DNA of 64,000 nt from Akkermansiaceae bacterium (GTDB lineage: Bacteria > Verrucomicrobiota > Verrucomicrobiia > Verrucomicrobiales > Akkermansiaceae), in contig CP059069.1 in assembly GCA_017798145.1 (NCBI GenBank), positions 3,829,226 to 3,893,225 of the forward strand, read 5' to 3'. Positions within the stretch are counted from its first letter, which is position 1. The number at the start of each line of letters is the position of its first letter. Made by a program: the position numbers and the translations under genes. A model generated the notes under the pieces. It was not told the DNA's origin, searched no databases, and saw only the letters and a list, made by a program, of their open reading frames with translations. Positions 1 to 9,492 of the stretch are shown one piece after another.

Positions 1-961
1 CGAGGCGGCGGGCGAGCAGGCAGTTGTTGGCAAAGGAGCGTTGGCCGGGTTTTGCGCCGTACATTTCCCGGATATGCTCCGGCTCTAGGGAAATGTCTGT
101 GACCTCAGGAGCGACGTCTTGCATCCGAAAGGCCATTTCGAAGGCAGCGACGCGGGAGTTGATCTCCGGATCGCCGATCGATTCGAAGCGCTTGTGATTG
201 AGGAGGTTCACCGCATCGATGGTCTGGCGCTGTTGGGCGCGGGAAATGCCTTTGGGGTTGGAGAGGTAAAGGACGGGTTCTCCGATGGAGTTGAAAGTGA
301 CCCCGTCGTGGACGCTGGGGAGGAAACCGGAAGACCAGTTCGCGTTGCCGCCGGAGGGACCCTTGAAGCCGGAGGACATGACGACGAAGGCGGGCAGGTT
401 GTTGTTTTCCGAGCCGAGGCCGTAGGAGACCCAGGAGCCAAGCGAGGGACGCCCGAATTGCTGGGAGCCGGTGGCCATGAGGATCTGTGCGGGGGCGTGG
501 TTGAACGCATCCGTGTGCATGGAGCGGATCAGGGAAATGTCATCCGCGCAGCCGCCGATGTGGGGGAGGATATCCGCCATTTCCATGCCGCATTTCCCGT
601 ATCGCTTGAAGGGGAACTTGGAGCCGAGCAGCTTGTTGTCCGGGCGGATGAAGGCGGAGCGGTAGCCTTTCAAAAGCTCGGCGGGCGGGACGGTGCCGTC
701 CAGCTCGCGGAGGACGGGCTTGTTATCGAAGAGGTCCAGGTGGCTGGGCGCGCCGCCCATGTAGAGGAAGATCACGTTCTTCGCCTTCGCAGGAAAATGC
801 GGTGGGCGTGGAGTGTGCGGATCTGTTAGGACGGAAGCGGCGGAGGTTTTCCCCATCAGCGAGGTGAGCGCAACCGAGCCAAGGCCAAGGCCGCAGTCTT
901 TTAGGAACCAGCGGCGGGAGAAGGAGCGCTGGGTGTCGGTGAGGGTGGAGGATGGGAGCAT
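1..961 (-). CDS. DUF1501 family protein, partial (3' end outside window)
   Basis: The frame is open from an ATG at 961 to the left edge, giving about 320 residues with no stop, so the C-terminus is missing. The N-terminus carries a twin-arginine-like stretch (FSRRWFLKDCGLGLGSVAL), as in exported DUF1501 proteins. It is followed by NVIFLYMGGAPSHLDLFDNK, the sulfatase-like opening of the family, then SLGSWVSYGLGSENNNLPAFVV. In Planctomycetes and Verrucomicrobia these proteins are encoded beside DUF1549/DUF1553 proteins, as here: the upstream gene ends at 1056 on the same strand. The biochemical role is not established. The short spacer (962-1055) holds a small direct repeat of GTGATCA. Confidence 0.88.
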   Translation of the reverse strand, partial: MLPSSTLTDTQRSFSRRWFLKDCGLGLGSVALTSLMGKTSAASVLTDPHTPRPPHFPAKAKNVIFLYMGGAPSHLDLFDNKPVLRELDGTVPPAELLKGYRSAFIRPDNKLLGSKFPFKRYGKCGMEMADILPHIGGCADDISLIRSMHTDAFNHAPAQILMATGSQQFGRPSLGSWVSYGLGSENNNLPAFVVMSSGFKGPSGGNANWSSGFLPSVHDGVTFNSIGEPVLYLSNPKGISRAQQRQTIDAVNLLNHKRFESIGDPEINSRVAAFEMAFRMQDVAPEVTDISLEPEHIREMYGAKPGQRSFANNCLLARRL

Positions 962-1055
962 GATATTAAGTGGCTAGTGCCGAGTGATCAGTGATCAGTG
1001 GAAGAGGCGGGAGTCCGGAGCTCTTCCCTGGTTGTTGGAAATTGAAGGTTGGGAG

Positions 1056-4000
1056 TTAGTTCTTGGTGATCGTTTCGTCGAGGTTAAGCAGGACGCGGGC
1101 GACGGCGGTGGCGGCGGAAAGCTCGGGGAGCGGGTGGGCGGAGAGGTCGAGGGTGACGGGTTGGTAGCTTTCGAGGAAAACTTTCACCTGCTCCGGATCG
1201 GCGGTGAGGGCGGTTTCATACACAGTGGCGAGGGCGGCGGTTTCCTCGGCGTCGGGTTTGCGGGAGGTGCAACGGACGAAGGCGCGGCTGATCCTTTCCG
1301 GCAGCGTGCCGGTGTCGGTGAGGATCAGGTGGGCGAGCCCGAGCGCGGCCTCAAGTGAGACCTGTTCGTTGAGGGTGACGAGCGCCTGTAGGGGCGTGGT
1401 GGAGATGTTGCGCCGCACGCAGGAGACGGCTCCGGGCGGGGCGTCGAAGGTGACGAGCATGGGGTAAGGAACCGAGCGGAAGCGGAAGGTGTAGAGGGCG
1501 CGGCGGTAGCGGTTCGAGTCCTCCTCGATGAACCACGTCTTGGGCCCGTAGGAGACGGGGCGCTCGAAAAGGTAGCCTGGCGCGGGCGGGAACACGCTGC
1601 GCCCGCCGAGCGATTTGTCCAGCAGCCCGGAGCTGGCGAGCTGGATGTCGCGCACCGTTTCCGCAGGGACGCGGAGCCGCGGGCCGTGGGCGAGCAGACG
1701 GTTCTTCGGATCGCGGCCGCGCATGGCGGGGCTCATCACGGAGGACTGGCGGTAGGTGGCGCTGGTGACGATGAGGCGGTGGATGTGCTTCATGTCCCAG
1801 CCGCTTTCCATGAACTCCACGGCGAGCCAATCCAGAAGGTCCGGATGCGAGGGCGCGGCGGCCTGGTGGCCGAAGTCTTCCGAGGTTTCCAGGATGCCCG
1901 TGCCGAAATATGCCTGCCAGATGCGGTTCACCATGACGCGGGCGGCGACAGGGGATTTCGGATCGACAAGCCATTTCGCGAAGGTAAGGCGCGACTCGGG
2001 ATCGCCGGGCGGGAGCGGGTGGAGAAAGGCGGGGACGTGGGGCCTCACGACATGCATGGGATGCGTCTGCTCGCCGCGTTCGAAAAGGCGGGTCTCGCGT
2101 TTCTGCTTGGTCTCCGCAGCGACGAGCGCCCAGGTGGGCGCCGGAACCTTTGCATAAAGCGTCTCGATGCCCGAGGTCTCGGCGGCGTAGGCCGGGTTGT
2201 TCTCACGCCAGTGGGCGAAGAGGCGGCGCTCCTGCTCCGTGGTGCGTTCCGCCGGTTCTGTTAGGAGTGCCTGGGAGACGAGAGGTGGCAGTTGGTCAAG
2301 GGCGTTTGGCAAGGTGGCGGCCACGGACAAGCGGATGCGGCCGAGGTTGAAGGTCTGGTTGTCGTCGGAGTTGAAGCCGCCGGCACGTTGGACGAGGTTG
2401 TATTTGAAATGGGCGGTGCCGCCGGTTTCGAATGGTTTCTCAAGCTCGAAGGTCAGTACCGCCGGGTCGTTGTTGCGGGCGGGGTCGCGCTCGTGCGTCC
2501 AGGAGGTTTCCAGGTCGTTGTCCAATGCGAGGGAAGCCGGCCCCGTGGTGCGGTTGTCGGGCTGGCGTTTCGCATCCGTGGGGTGGGCGATGTGATCGAC
2601 GGGCTTGACCTTCGGGTTCACGCTGGCGACCGCGTTGGTGAACTTGAGTTGCTCGACCTTCTCGGGATCGGTTCCGGCCCGCAGCACGAACTCGGTGAGG
2701 GCACCGGTGCCCCGCGTGGAGCGGCCGGGGCCGTTCATCGGCAGGTAGGGATCGTTCATCACCTCCAGGCGGGCGGAGCGGATTTCCGGGATCTCGAGCG
2801 AGGAGGTGAACACCTCGGTGCCGCGGGTGTTCGCGTAACCCATGTTGATGACGGATTTGTCAGGCTGCGGTAGGTATTTCTGGCCGGAATCGCCGAGCTG
2901 ATAGAGCTCCAGTGCGTGCCATTCGGTGCGTGGCAGGGCGAGCATTTCCCGCTGCCATTTCGCGAAGGCGACTTCCACATCGGGTGAGGACTTGAGTATG
3001 CCTTCGTCGATGGCGGAGATCTCCGCGAGGATGGCATCGGTCGTGATTTTTTCGGAAGGCGTGACGGCTGGTATGGAGGTTTCCTCGATGCCGTTGAGGA
3101 AGGCATACATGCCGAAGTATTCGTCGTGGGTGAGCGGATCGTATTTGTGGGTGTGGCACTGGGCGCACTGCGCGGTGAGGCCGAGCATGGATTTCCCGAT
3201 CGCGTCGATGCGGTCGAAGATGCCCTCGATGCGGAACTGCTCCGGCTTGGCGCCGCCCTCTTCGTTGGTCATGGAGTTGCGCAGGAAGCCGGTGGCGATG
3301 CGGTCGTCCTGGGTGGCATCCGGGAGGAGGTCTCCGGCGATCTGCTTCACCACGAACTCGTCGTAGGGCATGTTGGAGTTCATCGCGGAGACCACCCAAT
3401 CGCGGTAGAAGTGGTGGTAGCGAGGGAGGTCTTTCTCGTAGCCCGCGGAGTCCGCGTATCGCGCGGCATCCAGCCACTCGCGCGCCCAGCGCTCGCCGAA
3501 ATGAGGGCTGGCGATGAGGCGCTCCGCATGGTCGTTTGCGGTTGCGGAAAGCTCCCCGAGCGTCGGTGGCAGGCCTGTCAGGTCCAGGGAAAGGCGGCGT
3601 AGGAAAGTCGCGGGGTCGGCGGGTGGTGAGGGTTTCACGTCCTCGGCCTCGAGCTTGGAGAGGATGAAATGGTCGATGGGGTTTTTCACCCAGGCGCTAT
3701 CTTTCACGGTGGGGATGGGTGGTCGCTCCGCAGGTAGGAACGCCCAGTGAACGCCCCACTCCGCGCCCTCGTCGATCCATTGGCGGATCAGCGCGACCTG
3801 CTCCGGCTTGAGTCGCTTTTTCTTGTCCGGGGGAGGCATGACCTCATCGGGATCGGAATGGGTGATGCGCTCCAGGATCAGCGAGGCTCCGGCATCGCCC
3901 GGCACGATGGCCTTGCCGCTGTCCCCGCCCTTCAAAGCCAGATCACGGACATCCAGCCGCAGCCCGCCCTCCACCGTCGCCTCGTCCGGGCCATGGCAGG

Positions 4001-4109
4001 CGTAGCAGTTCTGCGAAAAGATCGGCTGAATCTGGGTGGTGAAATCGACCTTTTCCGCCGCCGAGACCGCACTCAGCAGGGCAAGTGAAATGGAAATGGG
4101 GAAACGCAT
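1056..4109 (-). CDS. Exported cytochrome-like PSCyt1-DUF1549-DUF1553 protein
   Basis: This is a 1017-aa protein. The chosen ATG (4109) gives a clean signal peptide (MRFPISISLALLSAVSAAEK); the frame stays open 75 bp further upstream without a better start. Residues C35-Y-A-C38-H39 form a CxxCH heme site of the PSCyt1 domain (NCYACHGPDEATVEGGLRLD). DUF1549 follows (IDHFILSKLEA, LRRLSLDLTGLPPT, REWLDAARYADS), with a second CxxCH in AQCAQCHTHKYDPLT. DUF1553 is C-terminal (FAKWLVDPKSPVAARVMVNR, IWQAYFGTGILETSEDFG). Proteins of this type are periplasmic and are abundant in Planctomycetes and Verrucomicrobia; substrates are mostly unknown, and polysaccharide or sulfated-sugar breakdown is often suggested. 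It lies upstream of the DUF1501 gene and probably shares its operon. Confidence 0.9.
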   Translation of the reverse strand: MRFPISISLALLSAVSAAEKVDFTTQIQPIFSQNCYACHGPDEATVEGGLRLDVRDLALKGGDSGKAIVPGDAGASLILERITHSDPDEVMPPPDKKKRLKPEQVALIRQWIDEGAEWGVHWAFLPAERPPIPTVKDSAWVKNPIDHFILSKLEAEDVKPSPPADPATFLRRLSLDLTGLPPTLGELSATANDHAERLIASPHFGERWAREWLDAARYADSAGYEKDLPRYHHFYRDWVVSAMNSNMPYDEFVVKQIAGDLLPDATQDDRIATGFLRNSMTNEEGGAKPEQFRIEGIFDRIDAIGKSMLGLTAQCAQCHTHKYDPLTHDEYFGMYAFLNGIEETSIPAVTPSEKITTDAILAEISAIDEGILKSSPDVEVAFAKWQREMLALPRTEWHALELYQLGDSGQKYLPQPDKSVINMGYANTRGTEVFTSSLEIPEIRSARLEVMNDPYLPMNGPGRSTRGTGALTEFVLRAGTDPEKVEQLKFTNAVASVNPKVKPVDHIAHPTDAKRQPDNRTTGPASLALDNDLETSWTHERDPARNNDPAVLTFELEKPFETGGTAHFKYNLVQRAGGFNSDDNQTFNLGRIRLSVAATLPNALDQLPPLVSQALLTEPAERTTEQERRLFAHWRENNPAYAAETSGIETLYAKVPAPTWALVAAETKQKRETRLFERGEQTHPMHVVRPHVPAFLHPLPPGDPESRLTFAKWLVDPKSPVAARVMVNRIWQAYFGTGILETSEDFGHQAAAPSHPDLLDWLAVEFMESGWDMKHIHRLIVTSATYRQSSVMSPAMRGRDPKNRLLAHGPRLRVPAETVRDIQLASSGLLDKSLGGRSVFPPAPGYLFERPVSYGPKTWFIEEDSNRYRRALYTFRFRSVPYPMLVTFDAPPGAVSCVRRNISTTPLQALVTLNEQVSLEAALGLAHLILTDTGTLPERISRAFVRCTSRKPDAEETAALATVYETALTADPEQVKVFLESYQPVTLDLSAHPLPELSAATAVARVLLNLDETITKN

Positions 4110-4147
4110 CAGGATGGTAAGATACGACAAGGCGGCTAGGATTTTCC

Positions 4148-4918
4148 ATGGATAAAGCGGCAATTTCTGGTATGATCCGCGCATACATGGATAAGAAAGG
4201 CCACCCGGAAAACTGCCTTGCTGTCCTTTTCGAGGACTTGCCCATGCTTGTTTTCTACATGAAGGATGTGGATGGCGTTTTCATCCGCTGCAACCGCCGA
4301 TTCGAGCAATTCCATGGGCTGGAGCCCGGCGGTGCGATGGGGCTGACCGATCGGGATCTCCACGAGGCGGGGATTGCAGACCGTTACCGGGAGGAAGACA
4401 GGGAGGTCATGGAAACCGGCTTGCCCTCGCCAAGCCGCACCTGGATGGTTCCCGGTGCGAAAGGAGTCCTGCGCTGGTGGGTCTCGCGCAAGACGCCGGT
4501 GCGGGACACGGATGGCAAGGTCATCGGCGTGGCCGGGGTGATGTATGAGATTTCCGGCGCAGCCGGGGTCACGGAACCCTTCGCGAGGATAGAGCCGGCG
4601 CTGAAACTCATCCACGGCGATGAGCCCGGCACACTGGCAACGGCCGAGCTCGCCGCCGCCTGCAACTACTCTGAAAGCCAGTTCAATCGCGTATTCCGCG
4701 GCATCATGGGCAGATCGCCGCGCCGCTATGTGCTCAGGCACCGTCTGGAGACGGCCAAGGATCTGCTTGCCCGAACCGACCTGCCACTCTCCCACATCGC
4801 GGCGCGCGCCGGTTTTTACGATGCCAGCGATTTCGGGAAACGCTTCCGCGAACAGGAAGGCATCACGCCGAGGAGATACCGGATCAGGCTCCGGGAGACC
4901 TTGCGCAGCCCGGCATGA
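4148..4918 (+). CDS. AraC-family transcriptional regulator with N-terminal PAS domain
   Basis: This is a 256-aa protein. Residues about 25-135 form a PAS fold (LPMLVFYMKDVDGVFIRCNR, GLTDRDLHE, ending VIGVAGVMYEIS). Residues about 155-250 are a double helix-turn-helix AraC domain (LAAACNYSESQFNRVFRGIM, LPLSHIAARAGFYDASDFGK). PAS-AraC fusions act as one-component regulators, but the ligand cannot be read from the sequence. The gene is divergent from the DUF1549/DUF1501 pair with only 38 bp between starts. It is followed 40 bp later by a di-heme peroxidase gene on the same strand. Either neighbour could be its target. Confidence 0.88.
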   Translation: MDKAAISGMIRAYMDKKGHPENCLAVLFEDLPMLVFYMKDVDGVFIRCNRRFEQFHGLEPGGAMGLTDRDLHEAGIADRYREEDREVMETGLPSPSRTWMVPGAKGVLRWWVSRKTPVRDTDGKVIGVAGVMYEISGAAGVTEPFARIEPALKLIHGDEPGTLATAELAAACNYSESQFNRVFRGIMGRSPRRYVLRHRLETAKDLLARTDLPLSHIAARAGFYDASDFGKRFREQEGITPRRYRIRLRETLRSPA

Positions 4919-4958
4919 CGGCAGGCATCCTCACAAAATCCTTACAATTCCGCATGCC

Positions 4959-6365
4959 ATGCAAAACAAGGCGTTAACACGCAGTGGCAATGCTGGTCTC
5001 ACCGTGAAAACCCTGATCCTGATCCCGATAACCGCCCTGACCGCAAACGCGCAGGAAAAAACAATCGACCTCACCAACCCGCCGAACTACGCGACCCAGC
5101 TGGTGCCGGGCTACATCACCAAGGACAACACGCCCGCCGACAACGCGATCACAGACCTTGGCGCAACCCTCGGGCGCGTGCTTTTCTATGACAAACGCCT
5201 GTCTCGCAACGATACGATTTCCTGTTCCTCCTGCCACCGCCAGGAAAACGGCTTCGGTGACACCGCGACGGCCAGCCTCGGGGTGGCTGGCAGCACCGGC
5301 CGCCACTCCATGCGCCTGGTCAACGCCCGCTTCTCCACCGAGCGGAAATTCTTCTGGGACGAGCGTGCCGCGAGCACCGAGGCGCAGGCCACACAACCCA
5401 TCCAGGATCATATTGAGATGGGCTTCAGCGGGACAAACGGCGATCCATCCTTTGAAGAGCTGGTCGAGAAGCTCTCCGCCATCGAGGCATACCAGGTGCT
5501 CTTCAAAGGCGTGTTCGTCGATCCGACGATCAACGAAGAACGCATCGGCAAGGCCATCGCCCAGTTCGTCCGCAGCCTCCAGTCCTTCGATAGCAAATAT
5601 GACGCCGGCCGGGCTGTTAGGAATGACGGCCAGCCATTCACGAACTTCACCGCAAACGAGAACGCCGGGAAACAGCTTTTCCTCACCCCACCGAACCAGG
5701 GTGGTGCCGGTTGCGCGGGCTGCCACAGGCCGCCGGAATTCGATATCGACCCGAACTCCGGCAACAACGGGGTCGTGACAAGGATAGGCGGCGGCACGGA
5801 TTTCACCAACACCCGCTCCCCCAGCCTCCGCGATCTGGTCTCCGCGGGCGGGACGCCCCACGGCGGATTCATGCATGATGCATCCCTACCCACCCTGCTC
5901 TCCGTCATCAACCACTACAACGCCATCCCCGCCGTCGTGCCCGGCCTCGACAACCGCCTCGCCACTGGGCCGCCGAACAACCGCCAGCCGCAGCGCCTCA
6001 ACCTGACGAACCAGCAAAAGGCGGATCTCGTCGATTTCCTCGAAACCCTCACCGGCAGCTCCATCTATGAGGACGAGAAATTCTCCAACCCATTCAACGC
6101 CGATGGCTCCCTTGGTCTTGTCATCCTTCCGGTGGAAAACGAAAGCATGCTTTTCTCCGAACAGGAAGGCACCAGCCGCGTGACGCTACGTTCCTCGGGC
6201 GTTCCGAACGTCGGATATTTTTTTCAGGCTTCCCCAGATCTCGTGAAGTGGACGTCCACCGCACTTACCGCCCCCGCCTCCGGTGTGCTGGAAATGACCG
6301 TTCCGCTCACTCCGGGCGCAGAGAACATGTACTACCGGTTCGCCTACGCAGCCCCCCCGGAATAG
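4959..6365 (+). CDS. Di-heme cytochrome c peroxidase / MauG family protein
   Basis: This is a 468-aa exported protein. Two c-type heme sites are visible: C89-S-S-C92-H93 and C252-A-G-C255-H256, as in bacterial di-heme cytochrome c peroxidases and MauG-like enzymes. Supporting family stretches are LGATLGRVLFYDKRLSRNDT, MRLVNARFSTERKFFWDERA and MGFSG. The start ATG at 4959 gives a weak signal peptide; an in-frame GTG at 5004 (VKTLILIPITALTANAQ) would give a cleaner one. The last 90 or so residues look like a C-terminal beta domain. The role is probably periplasmic peroxide reduction or oxidation of a partner protein. The 3' end overlaps ispF convergently by 22 bp. Confidence 0.87.
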   Translation: MQNKALTRSGNAGLTVKTLILIPITALTANAQEKTIDLTNPPNYATQLVPGYITKDNTPADNAITDLGATLGRVLFYDKRLSRNDTISCSSCHRQENGFGDTATASLGVAGSTGRHSMRLVNARFSTERKFFWDERAASTEAQATQPIQDHIEMGFSGTNGDPSFEELVEKLSAIEAYQVLFKGVFVDPTINEERIGKAIAQFVRSLQSFDSKYDAGRAVRNDGQPFTNFTANENAGKQLFLTPPNQGGAGCAGCHRPPEFDIDPNSGNNGVVTRIGGGTDFTNTRSPSLRDLVSAGGTPHGGFMHDASLPTLLSVINHYNAIPAVVPGLDNRLATGPPNNRQPQRLNLTNQQKADLVDFLETLTGSSIYEDEKFSNPFNADGSLGLVILPVENESMLFSEQEGTSRVTLRSSGVPNVGYFFQASPDLVKWTSTALTAPASGVLEMTVPLTPGAENMYYRFAYAAPPE

Positions 6366-6832
6366 GATTGCGCGACCATCGCCACCGCCATGGCCGCGAT
6401 GCCTTCCTTGCGCCCGACGAAGCCCATGGTCTCGTTGGTGGTGGCCTTGATGCCGACACGCTGCGGCGGAATGCCGAGCGCATGGCCTATGTTCCTTTGC
6501 ATCGCCTCGCGGTGTGGCAGGATTTTCGGTGCCTCGGCGATGAGGGTGGAGTCGATGTTCATCAGGGAAAGCTTTTCCTCTTTGAGAAGCTCCCGGCATT
6601 TTTCCAGGATTCTGAGGGAGGAGATGTCCTTGCAGAAATCCTCACCCGGCGGGAAATAGTGGCCGATGTCGGGTTTGCCCATGGCCCCTAACACGGCATC
6701 GGCGATGGCGTGGCAGAGGACATCCGCATCCGAGTGGCCGTCGAGGCCATGGCTGTGCGGGATCTCGACACCCCCAAGGATGAGCGGGCGGTTTTGCGCG
6801 AAGCGGTGGACGTCGTAGCCGATGCCGATCAT
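6344..6832 (-). CDS. ispF: 2-C-methyl-D-erythritol 2,4-cyclodiphosphate synthase
   Basis: This is a 162-aa protein, the usual IspF length. The metal site D7-V-H9 (IGIGYDVHRF) and the signature HSHGLDGHSDADVLCHAI are intact, as are ATTNETMGFVGRKEGIAAMA and the C-terminal region. IspF catalyses the fifth step of the non-mevalonate isoprenoid pathway, forming a cyclic diphosphate with loss of CMP. The ATG at 6832 overlaps the stop of the preceding gene in an ATGA arrangement, indicating translational coupling. The frame is open further upstream, but only as an artefact inside that gene. Confidence 0.96.
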   Translation of the reverse strand: MIGIGYDVHRFAQNRPLILGGVEIPHSHGLDGHSDADVLCHAIADAVLGAMGKPDIGHYFPPGEDFCKDISSLRILEKCRELLKEEKLSLMNIDSTLIAEAPKILPHREAMQRNIGHALGIPPQRVGIKATTNETMGFVGRKEGIAAMAVAMVAQSYSGGAA

Positions 6833-7581
6833 AGGATTTCCTCGATGGGGATCTTGCCGTTGGTGGCGACGATGGACCAGGAATCGGCTTTGCCGGGTTT
6901 CTGGGTGAGGGTGACGGTGCCGCCTGCCGCCTCGACGAGGAGCTTGCCGGCCGCGATGTCCCAGAGGGAAATGGTGGACTCGACGTAGGCATCCAGCCGA
7001 CCGCAGCAGATGTAGGCCATGCCGAGAGCGGCGGAGCCCATCATTCGCATCTTGCGGGCGCGCAGCGAGGCCTTGCGGAAACGCTCGATCCCGGTGGTCA
7101 GCGCCTCGGTATCCTTGCCGCATCCGACGAAGAGGACGGACTCCTCCAGTTTCTCGCGGGTGCTGACCTTGACCGGCTCGCCGTTGAGCATGGGCACCCC
7201 GCCTTTCTCGATGCTCCACGTCTCGCCGACCATGGGATCGTGGATCACGCCGAGGACGACCTCGTCATCGATGCGCAGGGCGATGGAGATGCAGAAATGG
7301 GGTATGCCGTAGAAATAGTTCACCGTGCCGTCGATGGGATCGACGATCCACTGGCGGCCGGAATCCTGGTTGCCGGCGATGCCTTCCTCTCCGTAGAGCG
7401 CATCGGCCGGGCGTGCGCCGAGGAGAATCCTGGTGATGAGATCCTGGGACTCCTTGTCGAGGGCGAGCTTGATGTCGTGGTGGTGTGCCTCATCGACGAC
7501 GAGGGATTTCCCGAAATGACTGCGCAGCAGTTTTCCGGCTTCAAGGGCTGCCTCGGTGGCGAGCGAGAGATCGTTTTCCAT
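6829..7581 (-). CDS. Inositol monophosphatase family phosphatase
   Basis: This is a 250-aa protein. Both metal-binding motifs are present: E65-E66 in YGEEGIAG, and D81-P-I-D84-G in WIVDPIDGTVNYFYG. The C-terminal motif appears as SISLWDIAAGKLLVEAAGG, where the family usually has a WDxAAG pattern. The family removes phosphate from inositol phosphates or related substrates (SuhB, CysQ, histidinol phosphate phosphatase types); the substrate here is undetermined. The gene is upstream of ispF with an ATGA overlap and downstream of the cupin gene (48-bp gap), so the three minus-strand genes may form one transcript. Confidence 0.92.
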   Translation of the reverse strand: MENDLSLATEAALEAGKLLRSHFGKSLVVDEAHHHDIKLALDKESQDLITRILLGARPADALYGEEGIAGNQDSGRQWIVDPIDGTVNYFYGIPHFCISIALRIDDEVVLGVIHDPMVGETWSIEKGGVPMLNGEPVKVSTREKLEESVLFVGCGKDTEALTTGIERFRKASLRARKMRMMGSAALGMAYICCGRLDAYVESTISLWDIAAGKLLVEAAGGTVTLTQKPGKADSWSIVATNGKIPIEEIL

Positions 7582-7629
7582 GAGCCGTGCGTAACCGCAG
7601 GGGCGGCGGTGGTCAAGGGTGGGGGATCA

Positions 7630-7971
7630 TCAGTCGAACCACTCGTCGTGGGGATCGAAGGCTGGGACGGGGATGTTGACGATCCTCATTTTCCCGATGG
7701 CTCGGTGGCGGACACCCGGGGGGATGAAGATGGTGCTCATCGGCCGGACGGGGATAAGCTCGCCGTCCAGCTCCATGTGGCCCTCGCCTTCCAGGATCAG
7801 GTAGATCTCGGTGAGCTTCTTGTGGTAATGGGTTTTTGCATCCACGGAAATGTCCACGAGATGGATCGTGGCGGTGGGGTTTTCCGGGACGGCGAAGGCG
7901 CGGCGGGTGGTGCCGCAGGGGCATTCGGTCGGCTCGATCTCATCGAAATGGGTGACGATGGCTTTATGCAT
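7630..7971 (-). CDS. Small cupin-domain protein
   Basis: This is a 113-aa single-domain cupin. The metal-ligand pattern is H48, H50 and E55 (THYHKKLTEIYLILEGEG) and H89 (PPGVRHRA). The ATG at 7971 (MHKAIVTHFDEIEP) is preferred; MYNRP at 7986 is an alternative. Small cupins include isomerases, dioxygenases and sugar-binding proteins, and nothing here decides among them. A Cys pair (ECPCG, residues 16-20) lies before the barrel. The gene is divergent from trkA. Confidence 0.85.
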   Translation of the reverse strand: MHKAIVTHFDEIEPTECPCGTTRRAFAVPENPTATIHLVDISVDAKTHYHKKLTEIYLILEGEGHMELDGELIPVRPMSTIFIPPGVRHRAIGKMRIVNIPVPAFDPHDEWFD

Positions 7972-8141
7972 GGGGCGGTTATACATCGGCAGGGCGGGTT
8001 TTCCGAGGGAGAAAATAGCGGATCGGCCACATAGTTCCAAGAGCGGGCGGGAAAACCTTGGAGGCCGATGGAAACGTTGGGATTGCGGCATGTGGGTGCA
8101 GCGGGTAGAAGGGGCGCGGCCACGAGCCGCAATCCACCCCC

Positions 8142-9491
8142 ATGAACATCATCATCGTAGGCGCCGGGGAGATCGGCAGGCACCTGGCCACCTCCCTGGC
8201 CAAGGAGGCACACAGGATTTCCCTGATTGAGGCGGACAAGGAGCTCGCCGAGGAACTGGAGGCCGCCCTGGATGCGAAGGTGATCCACGGCGATGGCACC
8301 AGCGTCAGCGACCTCGCCGATGCGGATGTGGGCGAGTGCGAGCTGTTTTTGGCGATGTCCTCCTCGAACACGACCAACATGATGTCCGCCTCGATGGCAA
8401 AGAGCATGGGGGTGCCGAAGGTTGTCAGCCGCGTGCATCCCAGCCTCCAGCGGGAGGAATGGCTCTTCGATTTCCGCGGGCACTTCGGGGTCGATCATAT
8501 CTTCAGCTCGGAGCGCCTGACGGCCATCGAGCTTGCGAAGTTTGTCCGCAATCCGGATTCGCTGGTTGTCGAGGAGCTGGCTCGCGGTCGCATCGAGCTT
8601 CAGCAGATCCTCGTGGGCAAGTCCTCCCAGGCGCTCCACACCGCACTGCGGGATCTAGGCACTCCGCAAGGCGTACGCATCGCTATGATCACGCGGGGCG
8701 GGAAATCCCATGTGCCGCAGGCGGACTCAAGCATCGAGGAGGGGGATCTGGTGACGGTCTTCGGAGAGCCGAGGAAGCTGCGCGGCTTTGCGGAGAGGCT
8801 TCAGGGAAAACGCAAGGGTTCCGAGAAGCTCCGCGTCGTGATCTTCGGCGGGAACGAATACGGCTTCTCGTTGGCGCAAATGCTCGAGAGCATCGACTGC
8901 ACGGTTCGTGTCTTCGAGCGCGACGGGGAGATCTGCGCGGGGCTGGCCGACAGGCTAACCAACGCGACCATCATCCACGGCGATGCCACGGTTTCCGCGG
9001 AGCTGGAGGAAGAGCAGATCGGTGAGGTGGATTTCTTCATCAGCACCAGCACGGACGATGAGGACAACGTGATGTCCTGCCTGCAGGCGCACACTCTGGG
9101 AGTGAAAAACTGCCTGACCATCATCCACCGCGCGGATTACGCGGCGGCCATTTCCGCCAGCGGCCACCACTTCGGCATCCGCGCCGCGATCAGCCCGCGT
9201 GAGGCCACCCGCCGTGAGATCCAGCGTTTCATCACCACGGACTCCCACCACATCCTCAAGAAATTCGACGGGGTGGATCTCGTCGAGCTGCGGGTTGGCA
9301 AGGGCTCCATCGCAGCCGGCCACATGGTCAAGGAAATCCAGTGGCCGCCGGGCACGGTGCTCGTCGGCAAGCTGCGCGGCCTGCACGCGGAGGTTCCGGG
9401 ACCCGATGAGGTGCTGCTGGGCGGGGACCACCTCTATGCCATGGTTTCCAAGGAGGCCAAAAAGGCATTCCTGAAGCTCCTCTCCGCCTGA
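8142..9491 (+). CDS. trkA: Trk potassium uptake regulatory protein TrkA
   Basis: This is a 449-aa protein with the duplicated RCK architecture of full-length TrkA. The first NAD-binding Rossmann motif is at the N-terminus (IIIVGAGEIGRHLATSLA); the second begins near residue 230 (LRVVIFGGNEYGFSLAQML). Each is followed by a TrkA-C-like domain. TrkA is the cytoplasmic nucleotide-binding gating subunit of the Trk K+ uptake system. The partner channel gene trkH starts 1 bp after the stop codon, so the two are almost certainly co-transcribed and translationally coupled. Confidence 0.95.
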   Translation: MNIIIVGAGEIGRHLATSLAKEAHRISLIEADKELAEELEAALDAKVIHGDGTSVSDLADADVGECELFLAMSSSNTTNMMSASMAKSMGVPKVVSRVHPSLQREEWLFDFRGHFGVDHIFSSERLTAIELAKFVRNPDSLVVEELARGRIELQQILVGKSSQALHTALRDLGTPQGVRIAMITRGGKSHVPQADSSIEEGDLVTVFGEPRKLRGFAERLQGKRKGSEKLRVVIFGGNEYGFSLAQMLESIDCTVRVFERDGEICAGLADRLTNATIIHGDATVSAELEEEQIGEVDFFISTSTDDEDNVMSCLQAHTLGVKNCLTIIHRADYAAAISASGHHFGIRAAISPREATRREIQRFITTDSHHILKKFDGVDLVELRVGKGSIAAGHMVKEIQWPPGTVLVGKLRGLHAEVPGPDEVLLGGDHLYAMVSKEAKKAFLKLLSA

Positions 9492-9492
9492 C

